64,000 nt of DNA, taken from the NCBI RefSeq assembly GCF_011397635.1, contig NC_064771.1, positions 18,601,379 to 18,665,378 of the forward strand, in the 5' to 3' direction. Position 1 is the first letter of the stretch. Every line of letters begins with the position of its first letter. The notes under the pieces were generated by a model that had not been told where the DNA came from, ran no database searches, and saw only the letters and a list, made by a program, of their open reading frames with translations. Both the position numbers and the translations under genes were made by a program. The DNA comes from Epinephelus fuscoguttatus. Its lineage: Eukaryota; Chordata; Actinopteri; Perciformes; Serranidae. Below are positions 41,607 to 53,500 of this stretch, piece by piece.

Positions 41607-44566
41607 TCAGTATCTCCTCTGTCTCGGGGAGAAGATGGTGTTGGGGTTGCTGTCTCGTTCCCTCTCCTTCTCCCGCTCCTTCTGGCTGTTCGGCGAGAGG
41701 GCCTCCTCCAGCTTCTTTTCGCTCTTGAAGAGATCTCGACCCGTGCGCATGATGTGCTCCTCGATTTTGCGGTGGCGCTTCATGTCTGACAGCACTTTGT
41801 CCAGCCGGGCTTCTCTTTTCACGGAAGAGCGGGCTGAAGATCCTGAGAGAGAGGAGGAAACAACGTCAATTGGATTTTCCCAAAACCACATAAATACTTT
41901 TACAGTGCTCTCAGAATATAATGAAACCCAACAGTGAAGGGCTAAGCGAAGGTTTTAAAATTCTCAGTGGTGAGTACCTGGTGTTCTGCGTCTGTTCATG
42001 AAGGCATTTTTCGGAGTGGCTTGTGTTTGCTCTTCATCAAAGTCAAACTCAGTCGGTGTTGGAGGCCTGGAAAAGAAAAGTCACAAGGCTTCACATTACG
42101 TGCACACAAAACAAACCCGTCACAGAAGAAATGATGCGAAACAGCTCGTCTATACTGACCTGCGTTCTCTCTCCTCCCTCTCCCTTTCCTTCGCTGCCTC
42201 CTCCTCCTCATCTCTTTCAGGCGAGGGGGTGCGTTCAGGTGTCGGGGGCCTCCTGGGAAGGGGCACAAAGTTCAGTTCCAGCATCTCCCCTTTAGAGAGG
42301 AGCTCATAGAGTCTTTTGATCTCAGCAGGAGGAGGCATCCAGTTTTTGGGGTCCTCCATTTCCTCATCGCTGTACGCAAGCTCCCATTCGCCATCCTCCC
42401 CTGTGGCCTGCTTTCCCTCTTCACCGTCCACCTCTGTGTCTGCCTGAGGTTCATCCTTGTGTGCTTCTCCTTCTGCTGCATCTGTGTCTCCATCTGAGAA
42501 AGCAGCAAAAATGCTTAGAGTCAGTTTAACAAAAGCAGGATTAAAGCACTTCAGTATATTACATGTTGGTCACATTTATATATGTATATACACAGATAAA
42601 TTATACTGTGATGCTGTACTAGCAGGGGCAGGTAATGAGACAATGCGGCCCCTGTGTACAGACATGCAGATGGCTGCACCACCTCTCCCACATACAGTAA
42701 GAGCAAGACCCACAGACAGCATCTATTTGATGTTGTTTTGAATCTCTTTGTAGTCATTACGCTTCTTTCTGTGGTTTTGTGTCTCTTTGTAGTCATTTTG
42801 TGACCTTATAGTCATTTTGAGTCCCTTTGTAGTTGCTTTCCATCTCTGTATAGTCATTGTGTGGATCTTTGTGGTTGTTTTGGCCCTTTTTGTATTTGCC
42901 ATGTGTCTCTTTGCATGTGTTCCATCTCTTTCATCATCTGTTGCATCTATTTGTAGCAACTGTGAGTCTCTTTGTTGTTATATGATTCTTTTTCATTTTG
43001 AGTGTCTCTGATCAGTTCGTGTTTCTTTGAGTGAAGGCCGGGGGGGGCCCTGACACTTTGAGCCCCTGGGCCTGTGCATAGTAAGCCCACTCAGTAATCT
43101 ATGTTCAGTAGGGCTGGGTATCATTATTCAATACCCTCCAAGGTATTGACCTGAAATAACCTTGTACCAAGTAGTACTGAAACTTTTCTAGCAAAACGGT
43201 AACTGCATTCTATCTTATTTGTACCTGTATCTGAATAAAATGACTGTTTGTATAGTTTAGGTCACATGTGATTGACCCACTACAGATGTAGCTACAACCC
43301 ATACAGTAGATGCAAAAACATACAGGCCAGAAGGCGTATTTGACGGAGTAATTTGTACTCATGTTGTCAACAATATGGATTTATCCATGCAAATCAGTTA
43401 TGAAAATTTTAAACAGTTTCAGTACTCATTTTTTTTGCAGTATCAATACACTGGCACCAGCTGGCCTTTCTCACGCTTACTTACTGTTAGTGTTTATTAC
43501 TGTGATTCTGCTGTTCTCTGCTACCAACCAAGAAAAGGAAAGTGGTGGCTGTCAAGTTATAGCCTTATTATATTTATCTTTTAATACACAAAAAAACAAT
43601 TTTAGGTCGTCGTTATCAATTGCCCACATAGTATGTAAAGTAATATCAAATATCTAGGCTATATTTTTAAAGGTATTGTATTGAAGTTATAAATTCCAGT
43701 ATCATGACAACACTACTACACATAAATCATACTGTGACAAGGACGTATTTTTTGTTTCAATACTGGAGGGAGGCTCCATGATTCGATAGTATCATGATAC
43801 TTCAGTCATGATACAATATTATTGTAATTTTAAACGTGTTGCAATGTGCGTAGTACTGCGATAAAACATATATTTACCTTTATATTATTACCTTTTTTAA
43901 ACTGTAAATTATGTCCTAAAGGAAAACTGTCAGCATCTGTGTTATCTAGTTTTTAGTCTGTTCATCAAACTTATACCATTTTATTTGCAGCAAAATATAT
44001 GTAGCGGACTGAAAAGGCAACTGACTATTTTATTCTAGTAGGATACCTAAAGTTTAATTTGTATTTGCAATATTAATAATTTATATTAATAATTTATAAA
44101 ATAAAACATCGATACCTGGCACTGTGTGACGTTACGATATTATGATACGATATTTATGCACCATTTTCCACCCTTTCTGCATCAATTTATGGTGTATGTG
44201 TCCTCTGCTACGTTCATGTTTTTATTGGGGGAGACAAATGCACATGCTCTAATACTGAGGGAGATGTGTCTCCTCTTAAAACTCTTACACAACTCTGAAT
44301 AAAGACTTTTTCCTTCATGGTAAAACTTTGTCTACTGTGTGTGCTTTTAAGTTGTGTAGCTGCAGATATTAAATGTCTGTCAGTAATTTGGAGTTACCCT
44401 TTTCATCCTTGGTTGCTGTATCCTCCTCTGTGGCAGCTGTCATCTCTGAGTCCTGGTGCTCTGTGCTGTCCTCTTCCTCTATGACTGCTGCGGGTTTCTC
44501 TGTGTCCTTCACACCCAGAGCCTCTATGCCCTCTCTCAGTGTAGTGTCTGTGGCCTCAGCCTGCAT
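41607..44566 (-). CDS. pagr1: PAXIP1-associated glutamate-rich protein 1 (PA1)
   Basis: Nuclear subunit that pairs with PAXIP1/PTIP in the MLL3/MLL4 (KMT2C/D) H3K4 methyltransferase complex and also acts with PTIP in DNA-damage and transcription roles. Coding exons on the minus strand: 44566-44398, 42493-42160, 42066-41978, 41842-41607; 828 nt, 275 aa (human 254). All donors and acceptors are GT-AG with matching phases. The N-terminus is acidic and diverged. The conserved core is [20 protein letters not shown] then EIKRLYELL (about 93-122) and LPRRPPTPE. Exon 3 gives PTEFDFDEE and RRRTPG. Exon 4 gives [18 protein letters not shown] and ends FSPRQRRY, like human PRQRKY. A Glu/Arg-rich linker follows the core. 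An acceptor ending at 44605 and a donor near 44903 suggest a non-coding first exon at about 44904-45050. Confidence 0.94.
42610..43105. mobile_element. Dispersed element with internal minisatellite, copy 2
   Basis: Lies in pagr1 intron 1. The ends match copy 1 at 26745: GTACAGACATGCAGATGGC on the left and GCATAGTAAGCCCACTCAGT on the right. The short internal array of TTTGTAGTCATTTTGTGTCTC-like units (42735-43030) is less expanded than in copy 1. The Thr/Lys-rich minus-strand frames here are repeat translations. Confidence 0.65.
43110..44170. repeat. Diverged repeat-like DNA in pagr1 intron 1
   Basis: Begins GGGCTGGGTATCATTATTCA and has several ATCATGATAC-like words (43790-43812, 44140-44152), resembling a dispersed fish element with GGGCTGGGTAT ends. 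The right end was not identified. No coding exon seen. Confidence 0.35.
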
Positions 44567-44899
44567 CCTTCCTGCTGCTGCTGGTCAACTCTATAGCCAC
44601 GGATCTGCTAAACACAAGCATGGGTTATGAAAAAGATTATACTGAAACTGAAAGTAGGTGAGATAAAAGTTCTTTGAGTGAGCTAGCCAAAAGTAGTGTC
44701 ATGTCTACAACGTTTAACTGCTAACGTTAGCCTAATGAAAGCTGTTAACTTTGCTGAATGGTAAACAGTAAACAAAGACGCATATTAAACGCATTTTTGT
44801 CCCTTTTTAAGTTAACTAGCGAGCTAACGTCAGGCCTAACCGTCAGCTATTTGTAAACAGCAAATTACAATTAGATAAGATACGTGCCTTAAATTGTCA

Positions 44900-45415
44900 T
44901 TACCGAGTGCCCGGCTTGTCGAGGATCACTGTCGTAGCTAAAAGTTATGTCAAATTATCTTCCCCGGCGAATATAATCACCGAAACTCTCCATGAGACTC
45001 GCTAGAGATAATACACGATAATACAGAGACGTAAACATAGCGCCATTTTGGATCAGAGTGCTGTGTGACGATGTACTCGGTTCTGTTACACTGCGCATGT
45101 CCGCTGATAACACGTCATGTGGATAAACCGTCGACAGCGCGAGCGGCCGGCAGCAGCTGATCTGTTTGTAGTAGAGATCTACTTTGCATGACTTCCTGTG
45201 CGGCGCGCAAACGCACACAGGGCTGAATTCATGTCGGCCGAAATTTTAATAAACGTCTTTAACTTCACTTTTAACGACGATTTCTTATTTTAAAATGTCT
45301 ATAAACATGTTTATACACGTAAAGGTTGAATGTTATATTCGATGTACGAGTAAATCTTTTGAATAAGGGCGCTAGACGTCATATAGGCGCCAATGTTTGA
45401 GCGAGTTCTGATTGG
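44900..45415 (-). promoter_or_regulatory. pagr1: pagr1 promoter / first-exon region
   Basis: Moderately CpG-rich block. On the minus strand it has a YY1-like CAAAATGGCGC site (rc of 45041-45051), an NRF1-like CTGCGCATGTC at 45091-45101, and a CCAAT box at 45411-45415 (CCAAT on minus, in GCCAATCAGAAC). GCTAACGTTAGC words lie downstream at 44717. The CCAAT-box segment is duplicated at 47034-47048 by the LINE insertion. Start site not fixed. Confidence 0.5.
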
Positions 45416-45535
45416 CTGTGGCTGGATGCAGCTGGGGGCAGACAAATACGCACAATAGATTATGGTTGTGTAGTATACAACTATATGTACATACTATACT
45501 ATAGTATATGGAGCAGCAGCAAAAACATCACTACT

Positions 45536-46110
45536 AAAAGTGGAAAGGACAATAATATGGTCTCTCCCTGATATATATCTAGTGGTTAACAAAGTTAAAG
45601 AGATTTCCTGTAGGCTCATACATTACCCTGTCAAATCATTTTCAGGTTCAAGAAAGTCATTGACACCATATGCACATTTTGTAACATGCACCCAGAGACT
45701 GTCTCCCATTTGTTCTGGACTTGCAAACACACTCTGAGTCTGTGGCGAGGTATCTGTCACTTTATATTAGACTAAATCTATGATGCTTTTGTACTTTAAA
45801 GTTTTATATCCATAAATATAAAGTGTTAAAAAGTAAAGCCTCTTTCTGTACTTTTAAAAGGGAAGCAGAATCCTACATCAGGACTTGTGCTCCAAGTTTA
45901 AGATTCTATTAGAGTGGTAATTTATCTTGTGGTATAATTTTATTGCATATCTTTTATTTATCTGTGTCACAATTTGTTTGTAACCCCTGGCATTGTTTGT
46001 CTGTTTCTTTATTGTTCCTTAATCTCTGATCTTCCATTATGTTCTCTCATATTATTGTCTCTATGTTCACAAGGAAATGTGAAATAAAGAATATTAAAAA
46101 AAAAAAAAAA
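45536..46110 (+). mobile_element. L1-like LINE 3' fragment with poly(A)
   Basis: Translates in shifting frames to the ORF2 C-terminal end of fish L1 elements: NKVKEIS..LIHYPVKSF, then CTFCNMHPETVSHLFWTC, the Cys/His cluster. A 3' UTR and AATAAAG...poly(A) follow at 46082-46110. The flanks AAAGTGGAAAG (45537) and AAAGTGGAGAG (46109) look like an imperfect target duplication. Frameshifted and non-functional. Confidence 0.75.
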
Positions 46111-46770
46111 GTGGAGAGACTACAGGGAGACTACAGAGACTATAGGGCATTACAGTTATGTATAGGAGCTATTAAGTCAACCCCCATCAATGCAGCACTA
46201 ATAGAAGCAGTAGAGACACCACTGGAGTTGAGAGGAAGTGGGGAGGAAAACCTAGCTAAGAGTCACTGCAGGAGTGTTGGAAAGACTATGTTCCAGGGGT
46301 GTTGGTTTGGATGGAGAATAGAAGAAAGAATGAGGACATATAGAATTGAGGCATCAGAGATCACCAGATCCACCCCGGTAAGTAGCACCTTTGTGCCTTT
46401 TCCCAGGAGTAAAGACAGACAAGAGTATTTAGGAAAAGTCAAGTGAAAGGTAAATGAGTGAAGTAGGAGTTAAAACAAGTGTAAGATCAAGGAATAATTA
46501 TTGCAATTATCTTAAAACCCACACGGATGGCTCTAAGAATAAACAGGAGTGTGTTGGAGACAGTGTGTATATCCCTAGGTTTAAAATGTCTGCTTCCAAA
46601 AGACTGTCTGACCAGTTATCTGTGTATACAACAGAACTATTGGCAGCCATTATTGCTTTACATTGGGTTGAAGAGGTCAGGCCTGATAGGATGGTGGTGT
46701 GCACAGACTCATCAGCTGTTTTGGAAAGCATACAGTCACAACAACTGTCAGAGAAGATTTAATACATATC
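46110..46770 (+). pseudogene. LINE ORF2 remnant: RT C-terminus and RNase H
   Basis: 46139-46446 reads RALQLCIGAIKSTPINAALI then VETPLELR, the thumb region of I-like LINE reverse transcriptases. 46454-46762, in another frame, reads HTDGSK, TTELLAAIIALHW and VCTDSSAVLESIQ, the RNase H domain with catalytic D-E-D positions visible. The part after 46770 is a degenerate C-terminus. Dead copy in sense to kif22. Confidence 0.75.
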
Positions 46771-47033
46771 TAATTGCATTGCACTATGTATGAGATGGAG
46801 AGGGAAAGGTTGAGTAAAATAGTTCTGGAGGCGGGGCAAGAGTGGTATTTGATGGAAAGAGAGGAGGAGGCGGTAAGGGTCACCAGGAAGGCACTTTTTT
46901 TACTTTCTAAAACGACAGAAGAATGTAGGAAATCAGGTAAATTGATATCATGTTATACACTATTGTACAGTAGGTGGCGGTGTGCAGGTAAAGCTCCTTG
47001 CGATCCACCAATAATGGAGAAGAGAAGAAGAAG

Positions 47034-47208
47034 GCGAGTTCTGATTGGTTCGTGGTGGCTTCCGGTTACAGCGCTCCTCATTTGAAAAGGGTTCGGTTAG
47101 ATGTTGAGGGGGGTCCACCGCCATTGTTAAAAGACGGCGTCCGCAATGTTGCCAAAAGTAACATTTGAAAAGTAAAAGTTTTGAACAAGGAGTCCGAAAG
47201 TGATACCG
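47034..47208 (+). promoter_or_regulatory. kif22: kif22 promoter and non-coding first exon
   Basis: Holds an inverted CCAAT (NF-Y) box, CTGATTGGTT at 47041-47050, and a TTTGAA CHR-like element at 47081-47086. The 32 nt between them match the usual CCAAT-to-CHR spacing of G2/M promoters bound by DREAM and MuvB complexes. A YY1-like CCGCCATTGTT lies at about 47119. A donor CCG|GTGAGT at 47209 and acceptor ending at 47506 imply a 5' UTR intron before the ATG at 47532. Motif reading is direct; activity is inferred. Confidence 0.6.
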
Positions 47209-47531
47209 GTGAGTGCTAACGAAACATTAGTGACAGCTCGGTAAAACGGTAACGGACCTTCGCCAGGCGAGTAAAGTTCGTTTGAGAAGAAAGACTAAAC
47301 CGAACGTTAGCTAGCTTGTTGTTAGCCGACTGAAGCTACTGCTGTTAAAGTTAAACATAACTTATCATTGTAGCGATTTGTTTGCGGGAACTCTCAGTTT
47401 ATTTGAAATCTGTCGGTTAACCTCATTTTCAATAAGCTTTAGATGCTTTTGTAAACAGTTAAAACAACAGTTCTGCTCGGCTAACTTGGTTTTTATCGTT
47501 ATCCAGGCCTTTTGTTTTGAGGACTTCAAAC

Positions 47532-50500
47532 ATGGCGCAGCGTGTGGCGGTACAAGATGGAGCAAGCAAGAAGACAGCTAGAGTTCGGGTAGCGGTTCGT
47601 CTGCGGCCCTACATGGGCAAGCTCGATGAGAAAAGCGAGGGCCCGTGTGTCAGAGGCCTGGACGCACAGAATCTGGAAATAATCAACTGGAGAAATGCTA
47701 CAGAAACTGTCAAATACAAGTAGGTGTTCCTGGTATCTTAGCATCTAACTGTCCTTACTCCTGAATTATCTTCTCGTTAATTTTTATAATTATTGTCCAA
47801 CAGCTTTGACGTTTTTCATGGTGAGCAAACAACGCAACAAGACGTTTTCCTCTCATCAGTGAAGCCCATTCTGCCACACATACTGAATGGACAAAATGCC
47901 AGTGTCTTTGCTTATGGACCAACAGGAGCTGGTTTGTTACCCCAATATTTATTTTGTTAAGATATACTTTACTTTGTTGCTTATTAAAGATGGTTGTAAA
48001 GACACATCCAGTCTCCAATTTTTCCTGAACATTTCCTTTAATGACTTTTCGGTATATGAGTGGGATTTTAGATAGGCCTAGTATTATTGTGTTTATTATA
48101 TAATGACATCACTAGTATTCCCATAAACATGTTTTGATTAGAGCACTAATGTTTTTGTTGAGACAGTTTGCTCTGCTCTATTTCCAAAATGCATGTTTTT
48201 TATGTGTGCAACTCACCATGTTTTTTCCCTAGGTAAAACACACACCATGATGGGCAGCTCAGATGAGCCAGGCGTGATCCCCCGCGCTGTTCGTGCCATT
48301 TTCAATATGGTCAAAGCTAAGGATGAGGCTGAAGGATGGGACTACAGTATTGGCATGTCTTATTTGGAAATATACAATGAAAAGGTATGGATTGTTGGCA
48401 GTATTATGTGAGTCGGTAGTTTTATGACTTCTGTTAACGGATAAGAAAGTGAAATAGTGTTATGTTGTAAAGGAGTGAATCAAGGTTGTTACCAATTGTT
48501 CATAATCTGCGTTTTTGAGTTTGTAATTCTGGGCCACACGGTGGTGCAGTGGTTATAGGTTATCTTATTGTTATTTTCCCCTCCCCATGTCAGTGTGGGT
48601 GTTTCCATGTCAGGGTACTTTAGCTTCCTACCACAGTCCAAAGGCCTGCAGGTTCAGATTAAGGTTAATTGGTGATTCTAAAGCAGAACAGCTGATCTGA
48701 GTTAGTTCAGTCAACTCTGAGTATGTCCACTCTGAGTTAAACCGACAATAAAAAGCCATCATCAATGGAGCTCTGACTCCACGATTCAACATGGCAACAG
48801 GTAAATAAAAGACAGCGCCTTCATTTTAATCCAGTGGATGTAAAGATATTAATGCATGTGTAGCAGACGGTGCACGTTTATCTTTAAAAGAAGAGCCTGA
48901 GTCGGAGCGAGGAAAGTGTAAATAAGTTAACCATAAAGTTAATAAAAAAGTTTTATTCAGTGTTGTCCGTTTATTCATCATTTGTCAGACTTACATAATT
49001 CTTAATGAAGATAAAGTGGTGGAATCTGACTGCGTATCAGGCTGTAGATACATTACATTATATTAATATATATTTGTTCAGATTTGATCTGATGAGGAAA
49101 AACACAGGAGGCAGCAACTGAAAAATAGTAAGATTTAAAACATATAGGCTAGGCTATAGATCAAAGACATAAAGACATGACTGTAAACTCACAGTCTGAC
49201 CCAGTAATAATACGTTTGGTGATTTGCACCTGAAAAGACGTTGAGGTTAAAATACAGTAGATTTGAAAATGTTGCACATCTATTTGTATCTTGACTCAAC
49301 AGCATTCAGTGACTTTATTTCAGATACAAATGTAGTAAATTTAAAGACACTGAAATGCTGCACCATTGCTCTCAGAAATATTAACATATAATCCCCAATA
49401 TTAGGCTATTGGAATTATGTTCCATCAGTGCGACCAATGACATCAGTGATAGAGATCATTAGTCATTGATACTACGTGTCTAAAGCTTCATACTGATTTT
49501 TAAAATTTAAATAATTAGATCTACACATTATGTGCAATAAACATGTGGGAGCTGCTCTAACAGACTGACAGTCTGATCCTTGTGCACAGTGTTATAAAAA
49601 ATAATAAATTTAAAAAGGACAGGTTTGATTCTGAGCTGAGGGTGAATTCTCACTGTGTAATATTTGAATGTAAAGACAAAAACCGATGTCCAAAGAAATG
49701 ATTGATGTGCATAAATTCAGTAGCCTAACGTAAGACAGTCCCGAGTAACAAATTAATATCCAGCAGGATTTAGACTGTGACAGACGGTAAATCTCCGCTA
49801 ATTAATGAGCTTCGATACAAGCTTTCACGGACTGAATGAATGAGGAAGTGAAACAGCGTGCAAGAGGGAGGAGACAGAGAAAAACTCAGGGTTTATTGAA
49901 GAAAACCTGTCAGCGAGCAGGTTATGTTCACAGAGTCTGTAACCATGGTGATTGACTTCAGAGTTTCAGTTACCTCTCTTTCTGGGACGGATAACTCAGA
50001 GTTTCCCTCATCTCAGGGTTAACTTACTGAGTTTTCACATAATCCGCTTTCTGGAATACCCCCCAGGAGAGGATCCAAGAGAGGTATGGGCTAAGCCTAG
50101 AAACACCCCTGCGTAAAGCACACGTTAAAAGGGTGGAAAAACAGGCAATTCATTTATTAAATATACTGATAAATATTCATGGTGTTTGCTCATTAACTGC
50201 CCTTTGGCCTCCTGTCATTATGCAAGAGTGGCAGTAGAGTATCCCTGGTGTACCGTGTGAACAAAGTACCAGTAGAGCAATTCTGTCAAAAGCTCATGTC
50301 TAGCATTTATGATACTTAGAAAGAAAAGACTGTCATGCTGCAGTGTTAATATAGTAACATACTGTATACATGTTCAGTTTAAAAGTGGCCATTTCCTGGT
50401 ACATTGTTAGGAAATGGGTAGGCTACAGTGTTTGTATATTTCAATTGGAAATAAAATGCTACGTGCACCTGATTTTTTTTTTTTTTTTTTTTTTAATAAA

Positions 50501-53500
50501 GTGTTGGTGGGAAAGAACTTGTTTGAATAGTAAAAATAAACACAGGTTAATTCTCCTTTTTATCTTTTAAAATAAGAGCCAGACTCCACTCGTAATCATG
50601 TAAATTCCATAAACGTGTCTCCACCTAACCGTCCCCTTTTCATTTGTATAGCTAATGCAGCCTATTGAAAGAACCTTGGGTACACAGAGTTCCTCAACTT
50701 GTCACGCATTCACGTACCTGAAACCATATCCCTCTGTTCTAGGATACAGCTCTCACTCTCCTCAAGTTAATTCAAACCTTTCTCCTAACTGTGCTCCCCT
50801 GCTAATTATCTGCTAGTAAAAGTTTCTTGGGGTTTTGTTAAACCGTCTGATTATTTTATATCTGACAGTGCACGATCTGTCTTTCTTTCTCAGGTGCTAG
50901 ATCTTCTATCACCAGGCTCCCAGGATTTGCCAATCAGAGAGGACAAGGACAAGAACATCCTCATCCCTGGCCTCACTCACACAACCATCACGTCCTTCTC
51001 AGATTTTGACAAACAGTTTGTCCCTGCCAGCCTCAATCGTACCACAGCTTCTACCAAACTCAACCAGCGCTCTAGCCGCAGCCATGCTGTCCTCCTCATC
51101 AAGGTTTGATATGTAGTCTGAGAGTTACTGTTTTCTACACTGAATCTGTGCATGGGTGTCCACTGGGTGGTCAAACAGCATCTTAAACAGGTCGTGGCCT
51201 CTGAGCAGTAGGTCAGGATTTGGTAGCTGGTGCTAAGATCAATTCTCTCTCGCAACACCCCCACTAGCTGCCTCTGGGCTTTCTGGGACTTTACTGGGAG
51301 AGAAACAAACTGGTGTTTTGTGTCCTTTCACTAACTTTGTCATTTTCTGCATTCTTGCTTCCTATTTTGTATCGCTGGATATGTGTGTGTCATATCTATC
51401 AAAAAATGTAAGCCTCTAACTGCCTTGTTTTTGCCTCATTTAACCTTTCCTTACGTCTGACCTCTGTCATTTTTCCTTCTCAAATCTTAATCTTTTCAAT
51501 GATCCAGGTTGTACGGACTCAGCGCGTCCTCCCCCACAGACAGCAAACGGGAAAGCTGTACCTGATAGACCTGGCTGGGTCCGAGGACAACCGTCGCACC
51601 GGCAACCAGGGCATCCGCCTGAAAGAGAGCGGCGCCATCAACCTGTCTCTGTTTACTCTCAGCAAGGTCGTGGACTCCCTTAACTCTGGCACTGCCATCC
51701 GTGTGCCATACAGAGACAGTAAACTGACACGGCTGCTACAGGACTCTCTGGGCGGCTCGGCACACTCTGTCATGATCACCAACATTGCACCAGAGTACAA
51801 GTACTATTTTGATACGTTCAGTGCACTCAACTTTGCCTCCAAATCCAAGCTCATCGTGAACAAGCCCTTCACCTGTGAAACTGTGGCTGTGCCTGCGCTT
51901 CCAGGTAAGAAATACGCTCAATTTTTATTCAGGTGGCTTGTCAGTAGGGTGAAACAATTTGGAAAACCCTGATACTGCAAAGATAAATAAATTCTTGTTG
52001 TCGTCATTGTTGTTGTTTGTGATGTATATTTCAATTTTTTAAAAAAACGAGTTAAGGAATTCAAAGCAGAACACATACAGCACCAGTATTAAGCACAGGT
52101 GTAACCAAAAAACTAACAAATGAGACTTTTCAGGCCAGACAAGGAATAGATGTGAACATTTTTTTCCCCAGCGTGACCTGAATGATGAGCCAATTCAGGC
52201 CATGACTCATATTGCGTCTTCTGCAGTGTCAATATTGTATGAACTTCCGTTGCGATGGTGATTTTTATGAGATTGTCTAGGCCTTCTTGTAAGCGTAGAA
52301 AGTCATGTTATTAGGAAGCTCTGACAGACTGATCTAAGGCCAATAGGGGGCATCTGTGTCACATCCCAGAGGATGATGACTCGGAGTAAACAGCCAGCTG
52401 TCTCACAGCACGATGGGTGTCATTTAAAGAAATGTTTTGAATACCACTCGAGTTTGTTCTTTTAATGCATTTCCCTTACATTTAAGCATCGTCTTAAATA
52501 ACGCTCTTCTCCCTTTGGCTTTAGTTCTGGCACTGCAATGCAGTCTTGACTGATGCTGTGCCATCTTCATCTGTATTGCTTTACACTCCAGAGAACCCCA
52601 CAAACAGTGTTGCTCGAGTGCACTGAATACTAAACTGTTAATTTCCCTTCTGCCTACATCTCCAGTGAAGCGGGCCAGAGAGGACCACGAGGCAGGCGGG
52701 TCTGGCACCGAGCCACAGAAGAAGAGGCAGAAAGACGAGAGGAAAAGTGAACAGGAGGGCTCCTCACCATCTTCACATTTTAACAGGTTAAAAGATCACA
52801 CACAGACTTATTTGGCTAATCAGACGTAGGAACTGTGATGTTTGACTGTAGAGAAAACACATCTGCCCCGAGTGACTACATCAGATTAATTCTGCACAAC
52901 GGCAGTTCAAACAAGCCACAGCCTCGAATCAGTGGGCCAGGATTTTATAGTGTGTGCTAAAAGCAACTCTCTCTGCAGTGCTCCCATTGGCTGCAGCTGC
53001 TCTGTCTACTGGGAACTCTTTAGCAGAGATACAAGCACTGCTTTCTTGCCATCTGTTATCAGGTGTATAAATCTGTCTGTGCGATGAAGCTCTTCAGCTT
53101 GTATTTGTCGGCCTTTTGACTATTGAGTACACTTCAAAGCCCCTGAACAAACGCACCCCCCCTCACTGTCTACCAGCTTTCCCTCTTTCTTGATTTGTTT
53201 GTGTGTGCGTCTCTCTTTCAGTCTGTCACAGCCGTCAGTGATGGACAGGCTAGTAGCTCTGGAGAAGCTGATGATGAAGCGCCAGGACAAAGATGGACTG
53301 AGCGTGCTGAAAGATGTGGCACAGGAGATCCAGGTGAAAACACACGCCTACATCAAAACTTGAGTTTATAGCATCATTATTGTATGCACCATATATGACA
53401 TCCTACTATAAATATGGGACATTTGTCATGACTTTGTAAACGCAGCATAAGTAAAAAAGTAAACCTCTTTATGCATACAGTACAGGCCAAAAGTTTGGAC

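Larger units (their letters stand above)
45416..47033 (+). mobile_element. 5'-truncated LINE insertion between pagr1 and kif22
   Basis: A 15-bp perfect direct repeat GCGAGTTCTGATTGG flanks it (45401-45415 and 47034-47048), consistent with a target-site duplication. The 3' end has the fish LINE tail motif CAGTAGGTGGCGGTGTGCAG, CCACCAATAATGG and an AGAAGAAGAAG terminus. It contains a decayed reverse-transcriptase C-terminus and RNase H, and is itself interrupted by an L1-like fragment (about 45536-46110). The I/Nimb-like clade is my guess from the RNase H and tail. Confidence 0.7.

Noticed and set aside
46039-47085. Novel host gene upstream of kif22
   Set aside because: The frames match LINE reverse-transcriptase thumb and RNase H, with frameshifts, inside a block with target-site duplication.
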